Source of the DNA: Anaerocolumna sp. MB42-C2
GTDB taxonomy: Bacteria; Bacillota; Clostridia; Lachnospirales; Lachnospiraceae
Assembly (NCBI RefSeq): GCF_030913705.1
Contig: NZ_CP133190.1
Location: 1,860,001-1,924,000 of the forward strand
DNA: 64,000 bases
Direction: 5' to 3'
Shown: one piece after another, positions 1-8,561 of the stretch
Numbering within the stretch: position 1 is the first letter of the stretch
Layout of the letters: each line of letters begins with the position of its first letter
Position numbers and translations under genes: made by a program
The notes under the pieces: model-generated
The model's input: the letters and a program-made list of their open reading frames with translations, nothing else
What the model was told of the DNA's origin: nothing
Databases searched by the model: none

Positions 1-665
1 AGTAACGCCATAAGAAACAGTACACTGCCGCCAATCCTATCAACGTAAAGCAGGAAACCCAGACAGATAAAGAGAATCAGTCCTAATAAAAAACCTGTAA
101 TTCCCCTATGTGCGGCAGAAGAAAAAGCATACAATAAGCCTTGTTTTTTGGCAGAGCGAAACAGTACCAGCCCTAATCCGCTTAATGCTCTGGATAGAAT
201 GAATCCCAGACTTAGCATTATATATGCTTTAAGACTTTTCATTTCCGTAAGGGCTCCAAAATACAAGATAAAATAAACACTACAGCTAATTAGAGCAAAA
301 GCACCAGTGTGGGGATCTTTTAATATTTCTAATTTTCTCTCTTTCGGCTGATAGGAACCTAACGCATCTACCGTATCGATAAATCCGTCCAAATGAATGC
401 CTCCGGTTATAAAAACAGGAATAGCCAAAGCAACGGCTGATCTCATAAAAACCCCAAAACCTAAAACCCCAGAGAGCCCCCACCATCCGCAAAGAACTCC
501 GCCGATTACAACACCTATGAGAGGAAAAAAGATTAAGGAATACTTCCTGTTTTTTTCATCCCATTCTACTCTCGGCATTGGTATTATGGAATAAGTCGAA
601 AAAGATATTATTATAGATGACAATACAGAAGTTATTAAAGATACTAATCTATTTATAAATGTCAT
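1..665 (-). CDS. cobS: Adenosylcobinamide-GDP ribazoletransferase (cobalamin synthase), 3' end cut by window edge
   Basis: CobS is the membrane enzyme that joins adenosylcobinamide-GDP to alpha-ribazole (phosphate), the last assembly step of cobalamin. I translated this frame by hand; it is open for 221 codons from an ATG at 665-663 to the window edge. The hallmark GG-x-H-x-DG-x-x-D-x-x-DA motif is visible around residues 87-101 (GGIHLDGFIDTVDAL), followed by a KDPHTGA motif and several hydrophobic membrane segments. The start overlaps the cobU stop (ATGA), so the two are translationally coupled. The last gene of the operon in this window; roughly 30 C-terminal residues are missing. Confidence 0.95.
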   Translation of the reverse strand, partial: MTFINRLVSLITSVLSSIIISFSTYSIIPMPRVEWDEKNRKYSLIFFPLIGVVIGGVLCGWWGLSGVLGFGVFMRSAVALAIPVFITGGIHLDGFIDTVDALGSYQPKERKLEILKDPHTGAFALISCSVYFILYFGALTEMKSLKAYIMLSLGFILSRALSGLGLVLFRSAKKQGLLYAFSSAAHRGITGFLLGLILFICLGFLLYVDRIGGSVLFLMAL

Positions 666-1204
666 AAAATATCTGCTCCTTTCTGGCAGACCGGTATCCC
701 GCACACGATTTCGTAAACATTTGAAGCCATATTGGCAATGGTACAATTTATTTCACCTAATATGTTTATGTATTGGGAAGTTTCCTCATAGTGGGAACCA
801 TTATCGGAAAAAACTTCATTGGATACGATAATGACATGCTCACAAACTGCAGCTAGATGAGTGATACCCTTTAGAATTTCCTCTTTTACCGGTACCTTTT
901 CAAACAAATTAGATATTCCATTCTCACAGTACATCTCATTTGCCAGCAGATTGGACATACATTCTAATAATACGGCAGGATAATTATTTATCTCCAAATT
1001 TTTTAAATCCGTATAACGCTCCAGGGTTTGGAATCCTTTTTCTTTCCTTTGGTTTTGATGTCTTTTGATTCTAATTAAGCTTTCCTCATCCATCGGAATC
1101 ATGGTAGCGATATAAAGTAAATCCTTATTTCTAAGCTTTACTGCCAGGTTTTCCGCAAATTTTGATTTTCCGCTTCCACTGCCGCCGGTAACTAATATAA
1201 TCAT
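662..1204 (-). CDS. cobU: Bifunctional adenosylcobinamide kinase / adenosylcobinamide-phosphate guanylyltransferase
   Basis: CobU phosphorylates adenosylcobinamide and then transfers GMP from GTP, giving the substrate of CobS. The protein begins with a P-loop (GGSGSGKS, residues 6-13) and has the RxKRHxxxR stretch near residue 47 whose His is the guanylylated residue in the family. About 180 residues, normal length. An in-frame extension to 1234 exists, but the ATG at 1204 is preceded by AGAGG at good spacing and puts the P-loop at its usual place, so I chose it. Lies between cobT and cobS in the operon. Confidence 0.95.
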   Translation of the reverse strand: MIILVTGGSGSGKSKFAENLAVKLRNKDLLYIATMIPMDEESLIRIKRHQNQRKEKGFQTLERYTDLKNLEINNYPAVLLECMSNLLANEMYCENGISNLFEKVPVKEEILKGITHLAAVCEHVIIVSNEVFSDNGSHYEETSQYINILGEINCTIANMASNVYEIVCGIPVCQKGADIL

Positions 1205-1266
1205 AACAACCTCTTTCCGGTAAAAGATACACACCCATATCCGCCTATAATGGTATATAATTTCTT

Positions 1267-2322
1267 TTATTTATTATCGAATCTCTCATAAGCCTTAACA
1301 TTAATATTATCAAAAGTAGAATTAAAGTAATAAACTTTCAATACCATATCTAACAAGGGAAACAACATGGCTGTTCCTGTACCCTCTCCCAATGCCAGAT
1401 TGCCGTATATTACAGGGGTAAGCCCTAATTCTTCCATAATCTTTATACTGGCAGGTTCTTTGCTCATATGAGAGGGAATCATATAATTAACGGCTTCCCT
1501 GTTAATTCTGGCTGCAATAAGGGCAGCTACGGAAGATATTACCCCGTCAATGACTATGGGAAGTCCATACTGTAAGCCGCCTATATAGAGACCAACCATT
1601 CCTGCAATATCATAACCGCCCAGTTTAGCAAGGACTTCCACCGGATTTCCGGAATCGGTCTGGTTAATACAAATTGCTTCTTCTATGACACGAACTTTTC
1701 TGTTAAGTCCCTCATCTGATAAGCCGGCACCTTTACCGGTGACCTCCCTTACCGGAAGATTTAATAAAACACTGGCAACAGCACTGCTGGTAGTGGTATT
1801 TCCAATTCCCATTTCGCCGGTTCCGATTATGCGATAGCCGTCCTCTTTTAAATCCCTGACAATTTCCATACCGATTTCAATTGCTTTTAATGCCTGTTCC
1901 ATGGTCATTGCCGGTTCTTTTGCAATATTTCCTGTTCCATAACCGACTTTTTTATTTATAATCCCAGGAGACTCTAAGTCTTTATTTACGCCTATATCAA
2001 CCGGTATTACCTTAGCACCGGCTGCCGCAGCCATCTGATTGATACTTGCAATTCCTTTTGCAAAATTTTCCGTAACAATTGCTGTAACGGAACTGTCGGT
2101 CTGAGTCACCTTTTCCCTTACCACTCCGTTATCACTGCACATAATTACTACAGCTTTCTTACTGATATCTACTTTTTTACTGCCTTGAATACCAGCTATC
2201 TTAATGATCAAATCTTCAAATACTCCCAGGCTCCCTATAGGTTTAGCAATATTATCCCAATGCTCTTTAGCGGCAGCCATAGCTGAATGGTCTAACTTTT
2301 GTTCCCTGATCTCAAGCATCAT
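1267..2322 (-). CDS. cobT: Nicotinate-nucleotide--dimethylbenzimidazole phosphoribosyltransferase
   Basis: CobT makes alpha-ribazole phosphate from the lower-ligand base and nicotinate mononucleotide, supplying the nucleotide loop joined by CobS. The 351-residue length is normal. The catalytic Glu region is seen near residue 315 (LGEGTGTAM), and glycine-rich substrate loops such as GTGEMGIGNTTT are intact. Two adjacent ATG codons (2322 and 2319) follow an AAGGA-type ribosome site, so the exact start is uncertain by one codon. It sits 14 bases after cbiA, within the same transcript. Confidence 0.96.
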   Translation of the reverse strand: MMLEIREQKLDHSAMAAAKEHWDNIAKPIGSLGVFEDLIIKIAGIQGSKKVDISKKAVVIMCSDNGVVREKVTQTDSSVTAIVTENFAKGIASINQMAAAAGAKVIPVDIGVNKDLESPGIINKKVGYGTGNIAKEPAMTMEQALKAIEIGMEIVRDLKEDGYRIIGTGEMGIGNTTTSSAVASVLLNLPVREVTGKGAGLSDEGLNRKVRVIEEAICINQTDSGNPVEVLAKLGGYDIAGMVGLYIGGLQYGLPIVIDGVISSVAALIAARINREAVNYMIPSHMSKEPASIKIMEELGLTPVIYGNLALGEGTGTAMLFPLLDMVLKVYYFNSTFDNINVKAYERFDNK

Positions 2323-2336
2323 ACCTATCCTTTCCT

Positions 2337-3722
2337 TTAAACCGGATTCTTATAGTGATATGGACTGATTCTGTATTGCATACACCGGTCTATAAACCGT
2401 TTTGCAATGGAATTATCACTGGAGAAATAAAGGTGTGGAAATCCGGCATAAAGGGTTTTACTTGCGTGAACACACTCCCATTCCCTGCTGCCGTCCGGTT
2501 TCACTGCATGAAAATCCTTGCCGCAGCTTTCGCTGTCCCAATAATGAAATTCATGGGCTTTAATCATTTCCTGATTACCGGCTGCTAGACTTTCCTCCAG
2601 GCCTTTTAAATAAATATAACCAAATCTCTGCAGGTGTTTGGTTTTAAAACATTTACCGGGAATTACACCCGCCATAGGATAGGCTAACCCTTTCGAATCC
2701 TCCATAGTTTCGTGAAGATACATAAAACCGCCGCATTCCGCGATGGTGGGTATTCCATTCTCAATTGCAGTTTTAATCTCATGAAGCAGGGAAGTATTCC
2801 GGGATAAATCTCTGGCATACAGTTCCGGATATCCCCCGCAAAGCAATAATCCATCCACTTTCTCAGGCAGAGTTTTATCCCTTAAGGGACTAAAAAAATA
2901 AAGCTTGGCTCCTGCCTCCTTAAGCCTTTCCAGATTATCCCTATAAATAAAACAAAAGGCTTCATCCTGTGCTACTGCAATGGAAATCTTCTCTTTTTCC
3001 TTTAGGTAGGGTAAATCTTCTGTAATCGAAAGAGGTTCTGCCATTCCTGCAATGGTGAGGATTTTCTTAAAATCAATGGTATTAGAGAGCCTGTCCGCCA
3101 ATCTCTTTATCCTTTCTTTAATATCTATTATTTCATCGGCAGTTACCAGTCCGAGATGCCTGCTTTCAAGCTCCCATTCCCTAAGGACAGGTACATAACC
3201 AATTGCCTGGATTCCCATATCTTCTGCTAGTTTTCTGGCACTGTCGTATAATCTGTCCGGCAGCCGGTTAAATATAACCCCTTTAATATAACTTTCCTTT
3301 TTGTATGTTGAAAAGCCATGTAATAATGCACCTAAAGAACCACTGATTCCCTTAGCGTCAACAATTAAAATTACCGGTGTTTTCGTTATCGCTGCGATAG
3401 AATAAGTACTTCCGGTATCAGAAAACCCGATACCGTCGTAATAACCCATTACTCCCTCCATTACACTGATATCCGTATCTCTGGAATTTTGATATAGTAA
3501 ACCCATTAAAGTATCATCATCACAAAAAAAGCTGTCCAGATTCCCGGATTTTGTACCTATTACTTTACTGTGAAACATGGGGTCTATATAATCGGGTCCG
3601 CATTTAAAAGAACTGACTTTGTAACCTCTGTCCACCAGACCCTGTAATATACTTAAGGTTATGGTTGTTTTTCCTGCACCGCTTTTTGTTCCTGCTAACA
3701 TGATCCGATTTATCTGTTTCAA
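2337..3722 (-). CDS. cbiA: Cobyrinate a,c-diamide synthase
   Basis: CbiA amidates the a and c carboxylates of cob(II)yrinate using glutamine and ATP. The N-terminal P-loop-like motif (GTKSGAGKTT, residues 11-20) and the DRGYKVSSFKCGPDYIDP block are typical of the CbiA/DTBS synthetase fold. The C-terminal half is a class I glutamine amidotransferase-like domain with the nucleophile Cys in AECGGFMYL near residue 335. Its 461 residues match the family. The start overlaps the end of cbiET by four bases. Confidence 0.96.
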   Translation of the reverse strand: MKQINRIMLAGTKSGAGKTTITLSILQGLVDRGYKVSSFKCGPDYIDPMFHSKVIGTKSGNLDSFFCDDDTLMGLLYQNSRDTDISVMEGVMGYYDGIGFSDTGSTYSIAAITKTPVILIVDAKGISGSLGALLHGFSTYKKESYIKGVIFNRLPDRLYDSARKLAEDMGIQAIGYVPVLREWELESRHLGLVTADEIIDIKERIKRLADRLSNTIDFKKILTIAGMAEPLSITEDLPYLKEKEKISIAVAQDEAFCFIYRDNLERLKEAGAKLYFFSPLRDKTLPEKVDGLLLCGGYPELYARDLSRNTSLLHEIKTAIENGIPTIAECGGFMYLHETMEDSKGLAYPMAGVIPGKCFKTKHLQRFGYIYLKGLEESLAAGNQEMIKAHEFHYWDSESCGKDFHAVKPDGSREWECVHASKTLYAGFPHLYFSSDNSIAKRFIDRCMQYRISPYHYKNPV

Positions 3723-4915
3723 GTAGTTTCCCCCCTGCCGCTAACTATAAATACCGGGTTTTGTCCCATTAACATATGATAACTTCCCACTTTCTGTGCT
3801 TTTGATATGGCAGCCTGTACTACTTCAACTTCTTCAAATTTAAACTCAGTCATAAGTCTTAAAACTTCTGTCAGAGTTTCTAAAGCAATGGCAGTAATAA
3901 CCAGGCGAATACCCGGATTTTTATTAAGTAAAGATTTTATGATGTTCTCCATATTTCCCTTACTGCCTCCGATAAATGCAAAATCCGGTTTCTCTAAATT
4001 CTCCATAACTTCCGGTGCAGTTCCTGGTATTGCTATTATGTTTTCTAGTTTGAATTTATCTTTATTTTTCTCTATCAGCCCTATAGCTTCTTCTTTCTGC
4101 TCAATTGCATATACTACCCCTCTCTTAGCCAGAAACGCTGCTTCAACAGAAACAGAACCGGTACCCGCTCCGATGTCATAAAGGATGGAATCTTCCTTAA
4201 GCTTCAATTTGCTTAAGATGATAGCTCTGATTTCACTTTTGGTCATGGGAACAGCACCGCGTATAAATTCATCATCGGGAATGCCGATACGGAATTTTGC
4301 TTCATAATCCGAGTTTATAATATAAACAGCACTTAAGGGGGCAAAATCCATATGTTGAATTTCTTCGGCTGTTCCTTTTACGATTCTTTCCTTATCGTAG
4401 GAGAGGTTTTCTCCCACATACACCTGTACGAATCCAAGACCTGCCCGGGTAAGCTTTTGGCATATAGCATTTATTTTTCCATCCGTGAGAGCAAAGGTTT
4501 TCATGTGCTGTCTTACTGCCTGTACAATATTCTCCTCCCTGCCGTGAAGACTTAACAAAAAGGCATCCTCCCAGGATAATTTTAGCTTAGAGCAAAAATA
4601 GGATACGGTTGAAATACCGGGAATAACCTTAACTTCATACTCCTTAAGCAAAGGAAGAAGAGAGGTCGTTCCACTGTAAAATCCGGTGTCACCGGACATA
4701 AGAACGGCATAATTTACATAGTTTGAGGATTGTATGAAATTCTTAATCTCATTACCGTCAAAGGACGGAAAAGACGGCTTATTTCCTGTATTTACGGATT
4801 CTATCATACGTTTAGCACCAAGTAATACTTCAGCCTTGTCGATATGGTTTTTTCCCTCTATTGTAAGGGTATCTGTATTACCCATACCTACTCCGATTAT
4901 TGTTACGTTTTTCAT
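3719..4915 (-). CDS. cbiET: Fused CbiE/CbiT: cobalt-precorrin-7 C5-methyltransferase and cobalt-precorrin-6B C15-methyltransferase (decarboxylating)
   Basis: A single polypeptide combines CbiE and CbiT, as in CobL. Residues 1 to about 200 form the tetrapyrrole methylase domain (IIGVGMGNTDTLT start, MSGDTGFYSG motif). About residue 205 onward is the CbiT Rossmann methyltransferase with its SAM site (YDIGAGTGSVSVEAA). It methylates C5 and C15 and decarboxylates the C12 acetate. The ATG at 4915 follows AGAGGTG; a GTG two codons upstream lies inside that ribosome site and is less likely. Located between cbiJ and cbiA with a 10-base gap and a 4-base overlap. Confidence 0.95.
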   Translation of the reverse strand: MKNVTIIGVGMGNTDTLTIEGKNHIDKAEVLLGAKRMIESVNTGNKPSFPSFDGNEIKNFIQSSNYVNYAVLMSGDTGFYSGTTSLLPLLKEYEVKVIPGISTVSYFCSKLKLSWEDAFLLSLHGREENIVQAVRQHMKTFALTDGKINAICQKLTRAGLGFVQVYVGENLSYDKERIVKGTAEEIQHMDFAPLSAVYIINSDYEAKFRIGIPDDEFIRGAVPMTKSEIRAIILSKLKLKEDSILYDIGAGTGSVSVEAAFLAKRGVVYAIEQKEEAIGLIEKNKDKFKLENIIAIPGTAPEVMENLEKPDFAFIGGSKGNMENIIKSLLNKNPGIRLVITAIALETLTEVLRLMTEFKFEEVEVVQAAISKAQKVGSYHMLMGQNPVFIVSGRGETT

Positions 4916-4925
4916 AATCACCTCT

Positions 4926-5693
4926 TTAATCTGCCGCAGCCGGCGGAATCAATTTCTTAAGTTTCTCTGTAACCTCCTGCAGGGTATATCCCTTTTCCGC
5001 TTCGGGTCGTTTTATAACGATAACCTGAGCACCGGCTTTTTCTGCCGCATGTACTTTTTCCAAAAACCCTCCATAGGCGCCGGCTTCCTTGGTTACCAGA
5101 TAAGATGCTTTTATTTCCTTTAAGAGAGCTAAATTAAATTCTTCCGAAAAAGGTCCCTGCATACAAATCAGATTGCGGCCTGTGAAGCCCAGTTCCATAC
5201 ACTGTTTTACATTCTCGTAATCCGGCAGTATCCTTACCGTTAATCTTTTCCTGTAATCCCTGATTTGACTGAATACTTGCAGTTCCTTGCTTCCGGTAGT
5301 AATCAGTGCTGCCCCTTCGTGTGTATTTAAATAGTTTGCAGCCTCGTATATGTTATCAACCTGTATAACACCCGGTATAATCTGGCTTTCTCTTAGTACA
5401 CGGACATATGGTGTATTATGCTTTATACATGCAGTTTTAATATTTATCGTAACTTCCCTGGCATAAGGGTGAGTTGCATCTATTACAAGTACGTATTGGC
5501 TGCCAAAGAGTAATTCCTCCATCTGCTGCTCATCCATTCTGCCTACCAGTATGTCGGATATTTCATTTGGCGGCAGTACCGACTCCCCATATTCCGTTGC
5601 GACAGAGGCAGTTACCGGAATATTAAGCTCACTGCAATATTCCCAAATAAACCTGCCCTCCGTTGTACCTGCAAACAAAAGTATTTTCTCCAT
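4926..5693 (-). CDS. cbiJ: Cobalt-precorrin-6A reductase
   Basis: CbiJ/CobK reduces (cobalt-)precorrin-6A with NADPH. The N-terminus KILLFAGTTEGR is the family's nucleotide-binding signature, and the VIDATHPYA motif near residue 92 is the other strongly conserved block. 255 residues, normal length. It is followed after 10 bases by cbiET, whose product uses its substrate line directly. The call rests on these two motifs and on its place in the pathway operon. Confidence 0.94.
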   Translation of the reverse strand: MEKILLFAGTTEGRFIWEYCSELNIPVTASVATEYGESVLPPNEISDILVGRMDEQQMEELLFGSQYVLVIDATHPYAREVTINIKTACIKHNTPYVRVLRESQIIPGVIQVDNIYEAANYLNTHEGAALITTGSKELQVFSQIRDYRKRLTVRILPDYENVKQCMELGFTGRNLICMQGPFSEEFNLALLKEIKASYLVTKEAGAYGGFLEKVHAAEKAGAQVIVIKRPEAEKGYTLQEVTEKLKKLIPPAAAD

Positions 5694-5723
5694 AAATCTC
5701 TGCCTTTCCCGTTTTGCTTAAAA

Positions 5724-6506
5724 TTACAAGTCTGTATTAATGGATGCTTTACCAGGATCCGTCTTCCGGTGTAAATCAGGTGTAATTTTATAACCTCTTG
5801 GTGTTACCATCTTATTATTCAGATTTTTTGTGGTGGAATTACCTATAAATACAGTTGTAAACATATCTACCGATAGTTCCTTTAAATCGACCAGATTCAT
5901 TATCTGACTGGATTCACCCTCCCGTCCGATATTACGGACATAACCGCATACTGTTTCTTTCTTCCTGTATTTCAAGATAATTTCACAGGCTTTTTTTAGA
6001 TAATCAAACCTTTTTTTACTGGACGGGTTATAAAGACAGATTACCATATCACACATGGCAGAACACTGCAGTCTTTTTTCAATCAAGTCCCAGGGAGTCA
6101 GTAAATCGCTCAGACTGATGACGGCAAAGTCATGAGTCAGGGGAGCCCCTAATACCGCTCCGCCGCTTAATGCAGCTGTTACACCGGATATCACTTCGAT
6201 TTCAAAAGGTTCATATTCTACAGCCAGTTCATAAACTAAGCTGGCAAGGCCATATACACCGCTGTCACCGCTGCATATTATTGCAACCTTTTTTCCTTGC
6301 AATGTCTTCTCTATAGCCCACCTGCACCGTTCTTCCTCCTTCTTCATGGAAGTACTGTAGTATTCTTTATTTTCAATATACTTCTGCACCAATTCCACAT
6401 AAACGGAGTATCCTACGATTACCTCACTATCTTCCAGGGCCTCTTTTGCCTGCATGGTCATATATTGATAATTCCCTGCTCCAAATCCTATTATGTATAA
6501 TTTCAT
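5724..6506 (-). CDS. cbiH: Cobalt-precorrin-3 C17-methyltransferase (ring-contracting)
   Basis: CbiH/CobJ methylates C17 and carries out ring contraction in the anaerobic route. It belongs to the tetrapyrrole methylase superfamily, with ICSGDSGVYGLASL near residue 78 and GVTAALSGGAVLGAPLTHDF near residues 107-126. The frame extends to an ATG at 6521, but that codon is only one base from the AAAGGA sequence. The ATG at 6506, preceded by GGTG, begins exactly at the family N-terminus (MKLYIIGFGAG), so I prefer it; the start is the least certain in the operon. Confidence 0.94.
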   Translation of the reverse strand: MKLYIIGFGAGNYQYMTMQAKEALEDSEVIVGYSVYVELVQKYIENKEYYSTSMKKEEERCRWAIEKTLQGKKVAIICSGDSGVYGLASLVYELAVEYEPFEIEVISGVTAALSGGAVLGAPLTHDFAVISLSDLLTPWDLIEKRLQCSAMCDMVICLYNPSSKKRFDYLKKACEIILKYRKKETVCGYVRNIGREGESSQIMNLVDLKELSVDMFTTVFIGNSTTKNLNNKMVTPRGYKITPDLHRKTDPGKASINTDL

Positions 6507-6543
6507 TTGACACCATTGCATATCCTTTCTTTCTCTTTTACTT

Positions 6544-7587
6544 TTATAGTGAAGATATAAATGTTATCGAATAGTCCTTTACATAAGCAGCCAGGGTGAT
6601 ACCTGCCGCAGCTGTTTTAGGTATCAGCATTTTGCCATAACCGCTTCCAAGACAAGCACTTCTTTCACATACATTATCTACACCGACTGTTTTTTCTACA
6701 AATTGGGATGTTTTAAAATCACCCGGTGCTTTTTTCAGTTCCTCCGCGGAGAACGTGCTGTATTCCACCTGCAGATATTCCGAGAGTTTCAGAATCCCCT
6801 CTTCTTCTGCTTTTATATCAATGGAACAAATACTACAGATACGTTTTTCATCCAGATTATATTTTCTAAAAGTATTCTTTAGAACATCCATAATGGGTGC
6901 TATTTTTGTACCTTTTCTGCAACCGATTCCCAGTACAATATTTCTCGGTATCAGATGTAAAGTCTTAGGGAAAGGGCTAAACAGCGTATTTTCTGCTATA
7001 TAGATACCTATGTCGGCAGCTTTTTTAGTAAGTTCGAAAGGTTTGTCCCCATGTATTGGATATTCACTGCAAAATCCCACCTGGTTACCGTTTAATATGG
7101 CACCTGATATTTCTTTTATCAGACTCATATTCGTTATAATCAGGTTATTATTAACTGCCCAGCTATCAACCGCAAATTTATGATTCATATCGGTTGCAGT
7201 GGTTATGACCGGCTGTGCTCCTATCAACCCGGCTACCTTTCTGCTTAGTTCGTTCGCTCCGCCGATATGACCGGACAAAAGGGCAATCACATATTTACCG
7301 TCTTCCCCTGCCACTACTACGGCCGGATCCGTTACTTTACTTTTAATATAAGGTGCAATTGCCCGAACTGCTATACCACAAGCTCCGATTACAATGATAC
7401 CGTCCATGGTTCTGAATAATTGATTCATTAATTCACTCAGGTTTTGAAAAGGATTTATTTCTGTACTTTGAATATACTTGGCTAATCCATACCCCTCAGC
7501 TTCCATACCAGAGGATTGTAATCCCCGGCAAATTTTATTGTTTAAATATCCGCCTTTTACCGTAAAAGAAATGATACCTACTTTCAT
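6544..7587 (-). CDS. cbiG: Cobalt-precorrin-5A hydrolase
   Basis: CbiG opens the delta-lactone of cobalt-precorrin-5A and releases acetaldehyde, a step specific to the anaerobic pathway. The central block GHIGGANELSRKVAGLIGA and the following VITTATD are highly characteristic, and the C-terminal domain has LGIGCRKGT and the GSGYGKM stretch. 347 residues, full length. Its presence is the best single marker that this cluster is the early-cobalt-insertion pathway. Preceded by an AAGGAGG ribosome site. Confidence 0.95.
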   Translation of the reverse strand: MKVGIISFTVKGGYLNNKICRGLQSSGMEAEGYGLAKYIQSTEINPFQNLSELMNQLFRTMDGIIVIGACGIAVRAIAPYIKSKVTDPAVVVAGEDGKYVIALLSGHIGGANELSRKVAGLIGAQPVITTATDMNHKFAVDSWAVNNNLIITNMSLIKEISGAILNGNQVGFCSEYPIHGDKPFELTKKAADIGIYIAENTLFSPFPKTLHLIPRNIVLGIGCRKGTKIAPIMDVLKNTFRKYNLDEKRICSICSIDIKAEEEGILKLSEYLQVEYSTFSAEELKKAPGDFKTSQFVEKTVGVDNVCERSACLGSGYGKMLIPKTAAAGITLAAYVKDYSITFISSL

Positions 7588-7631
7588 AAACTTAATAAAG
7601 CCTCCTTAAGCAATTATCCGGTGCTCTTTCT

Positions 7632-8408
7632 TTAACCCTGCAGCTTTCCCTGATTAAAGGCAGCCTCACGGTATCCGGTAGAAAAGGATGGATCATACAA
7701 TTTTGATAATTCATAATCGTCACCCAGAAACTCACCGACTACAATCAGAGCGGTTTTGGTTATGTGGTTCTTTAACGCCATTTCAGGTAAATCCGCTACA
7801 ATCCCACGTACCACCAGTTCATCCTCCCAGCTTGCTTTATACACAATTGCACAAGGTGTGGTAGGCTTATATCCACCATTTTGCAGTTCCTCTTTCAGTT
7901 CCTCCAAAAGTCCGGTACTTAAAAATATAACCATAGTGGACTGATGAGCTGCAAGCGATGCAATCTGTTCTTTCTCAGGTACCGGTGTACGCCCTGCCAT
8001 ACGGGTGATAATAACTGTCTGGGATACTCCTGGCAATGTATATTCCGTTTTTAAGGATGCCGCAGCTCCAAACAAACTGCTGACACCGGGACAAATATCA
8101 TACTCAATTTTTTCTTTAGTAAGACAATCCATCTGTTCCCTGATTGCTCCATAGATACTTGGATCTCCGGTATGAAGCCTTACGACTTTCTTACCCTCCC
8201 TGCTGCCGTTAATCAGAACCTCCATAACCTGTGTAAGTGTCATACGGGCACTGTCATAAATACAGCAATCTTCTTTCGTATACTGCAGCAGGTCAGGATT
8301 TACCAGGGAACCTGCGTAGACTACTATATCCGCTTCACTTAATAATTTCTGGCCTCTGACAGTAATTAAATCCACCGCACCGCAGCCGGCCCCTACAAAA
8401 TGTACCAT
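7632..8408 (-). CDS. cbiF: Cobalt-precorrin-4 C11-methyltransferase
   Basis: CbiF/CobM methylates C11 of the corrin precursor. The tetrapyrrole methylase fold is shown by VHFVGAGCGAVDLIT at the N-terminus, LHTGDPSIYGAIREQ near residue 80 and CPGVSSLFGAAASL near residue 105. 258 residues, normal length. A strong AGGAGG ribosome site precedes the ATG. Unlike other genes of this operon it is separated from its upstream neighbour (cbiD) by 153 bases that hold a hairpin leader related to those found before secD, manD-like and paaK in this window. Confidence 0.95.
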   Translation of the reverse strand: MVHFVGAGCGAVDLITVRGQKLLSEADIVVYAGSLVNPDLLQYTKEDCCIYDSARMTLTQVMEVLINGSREGKKVVRLHTGDPSIYGAIREQMDCLTKEKIEYDICPGVSSLFGAAASLKTEYTLPGVSQTVIITRMAGRTPVPEKEQIASLAAHQSTMVIFLSTGLLEELKEELQNGGYKPTTPCAIVYKASWEDELVVRGIVADLPEMALKNHITKTALIVVGEFLGDDYELSKLYDPSFSTGYREAAFNQGKLQG

Positions 8409-8424
8409 ATTTGTACCTCCTGCA

Positions 8425-8525
8425 TAACGCAGATCTGTCTGCGTTACTGCTTTAATAAGTAGTTTGAAAGGGAACTTTCAAACTTCTCCTATCGTAAGTT
8501 AAATTAACAGGATTCGAGTATCAAG
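8425..8525 (-). ncRNA. Leader hairpin element before cbiF (divergent member of the repeated leader family)
   Basis: Reading towards cbiF, the spacer has a box TTGATACTCGAATCCT (about 8510-8525), an AGGAG, a 10-bp hairpin (8475-8484 with 8461-8470, AGTTTGAAAG), the string TTATTAAAGCAGTA, and a 9-bp hairpin TAACGCAGA/TCTGCGTTA (8446-8438 with 8433-8425), then TATGC, AGGAGG and the ATG. The GCAGTA-hairpin-TATG arrangement is the shared core of the family. The outer GCCACA/TGTGGC helix found in full copies is absent. Function unknown; it lies inside the operon, so it probably acts on translation of cbiF or on transcript processing. Confidence 0.6.
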
Positions 8526-8561
8526 ACCATACAAATAATTTATGTCCGCCAATTTGCACAT

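Noticed and set aside
2355..5123. Plus-strand open frames across the cob genes
   Set aside because: They lie opposite well-supported cobT, cbiA, cbiET and cbiJ, have no ribosome sites and show no recognisable domains. They are antisense shadows.
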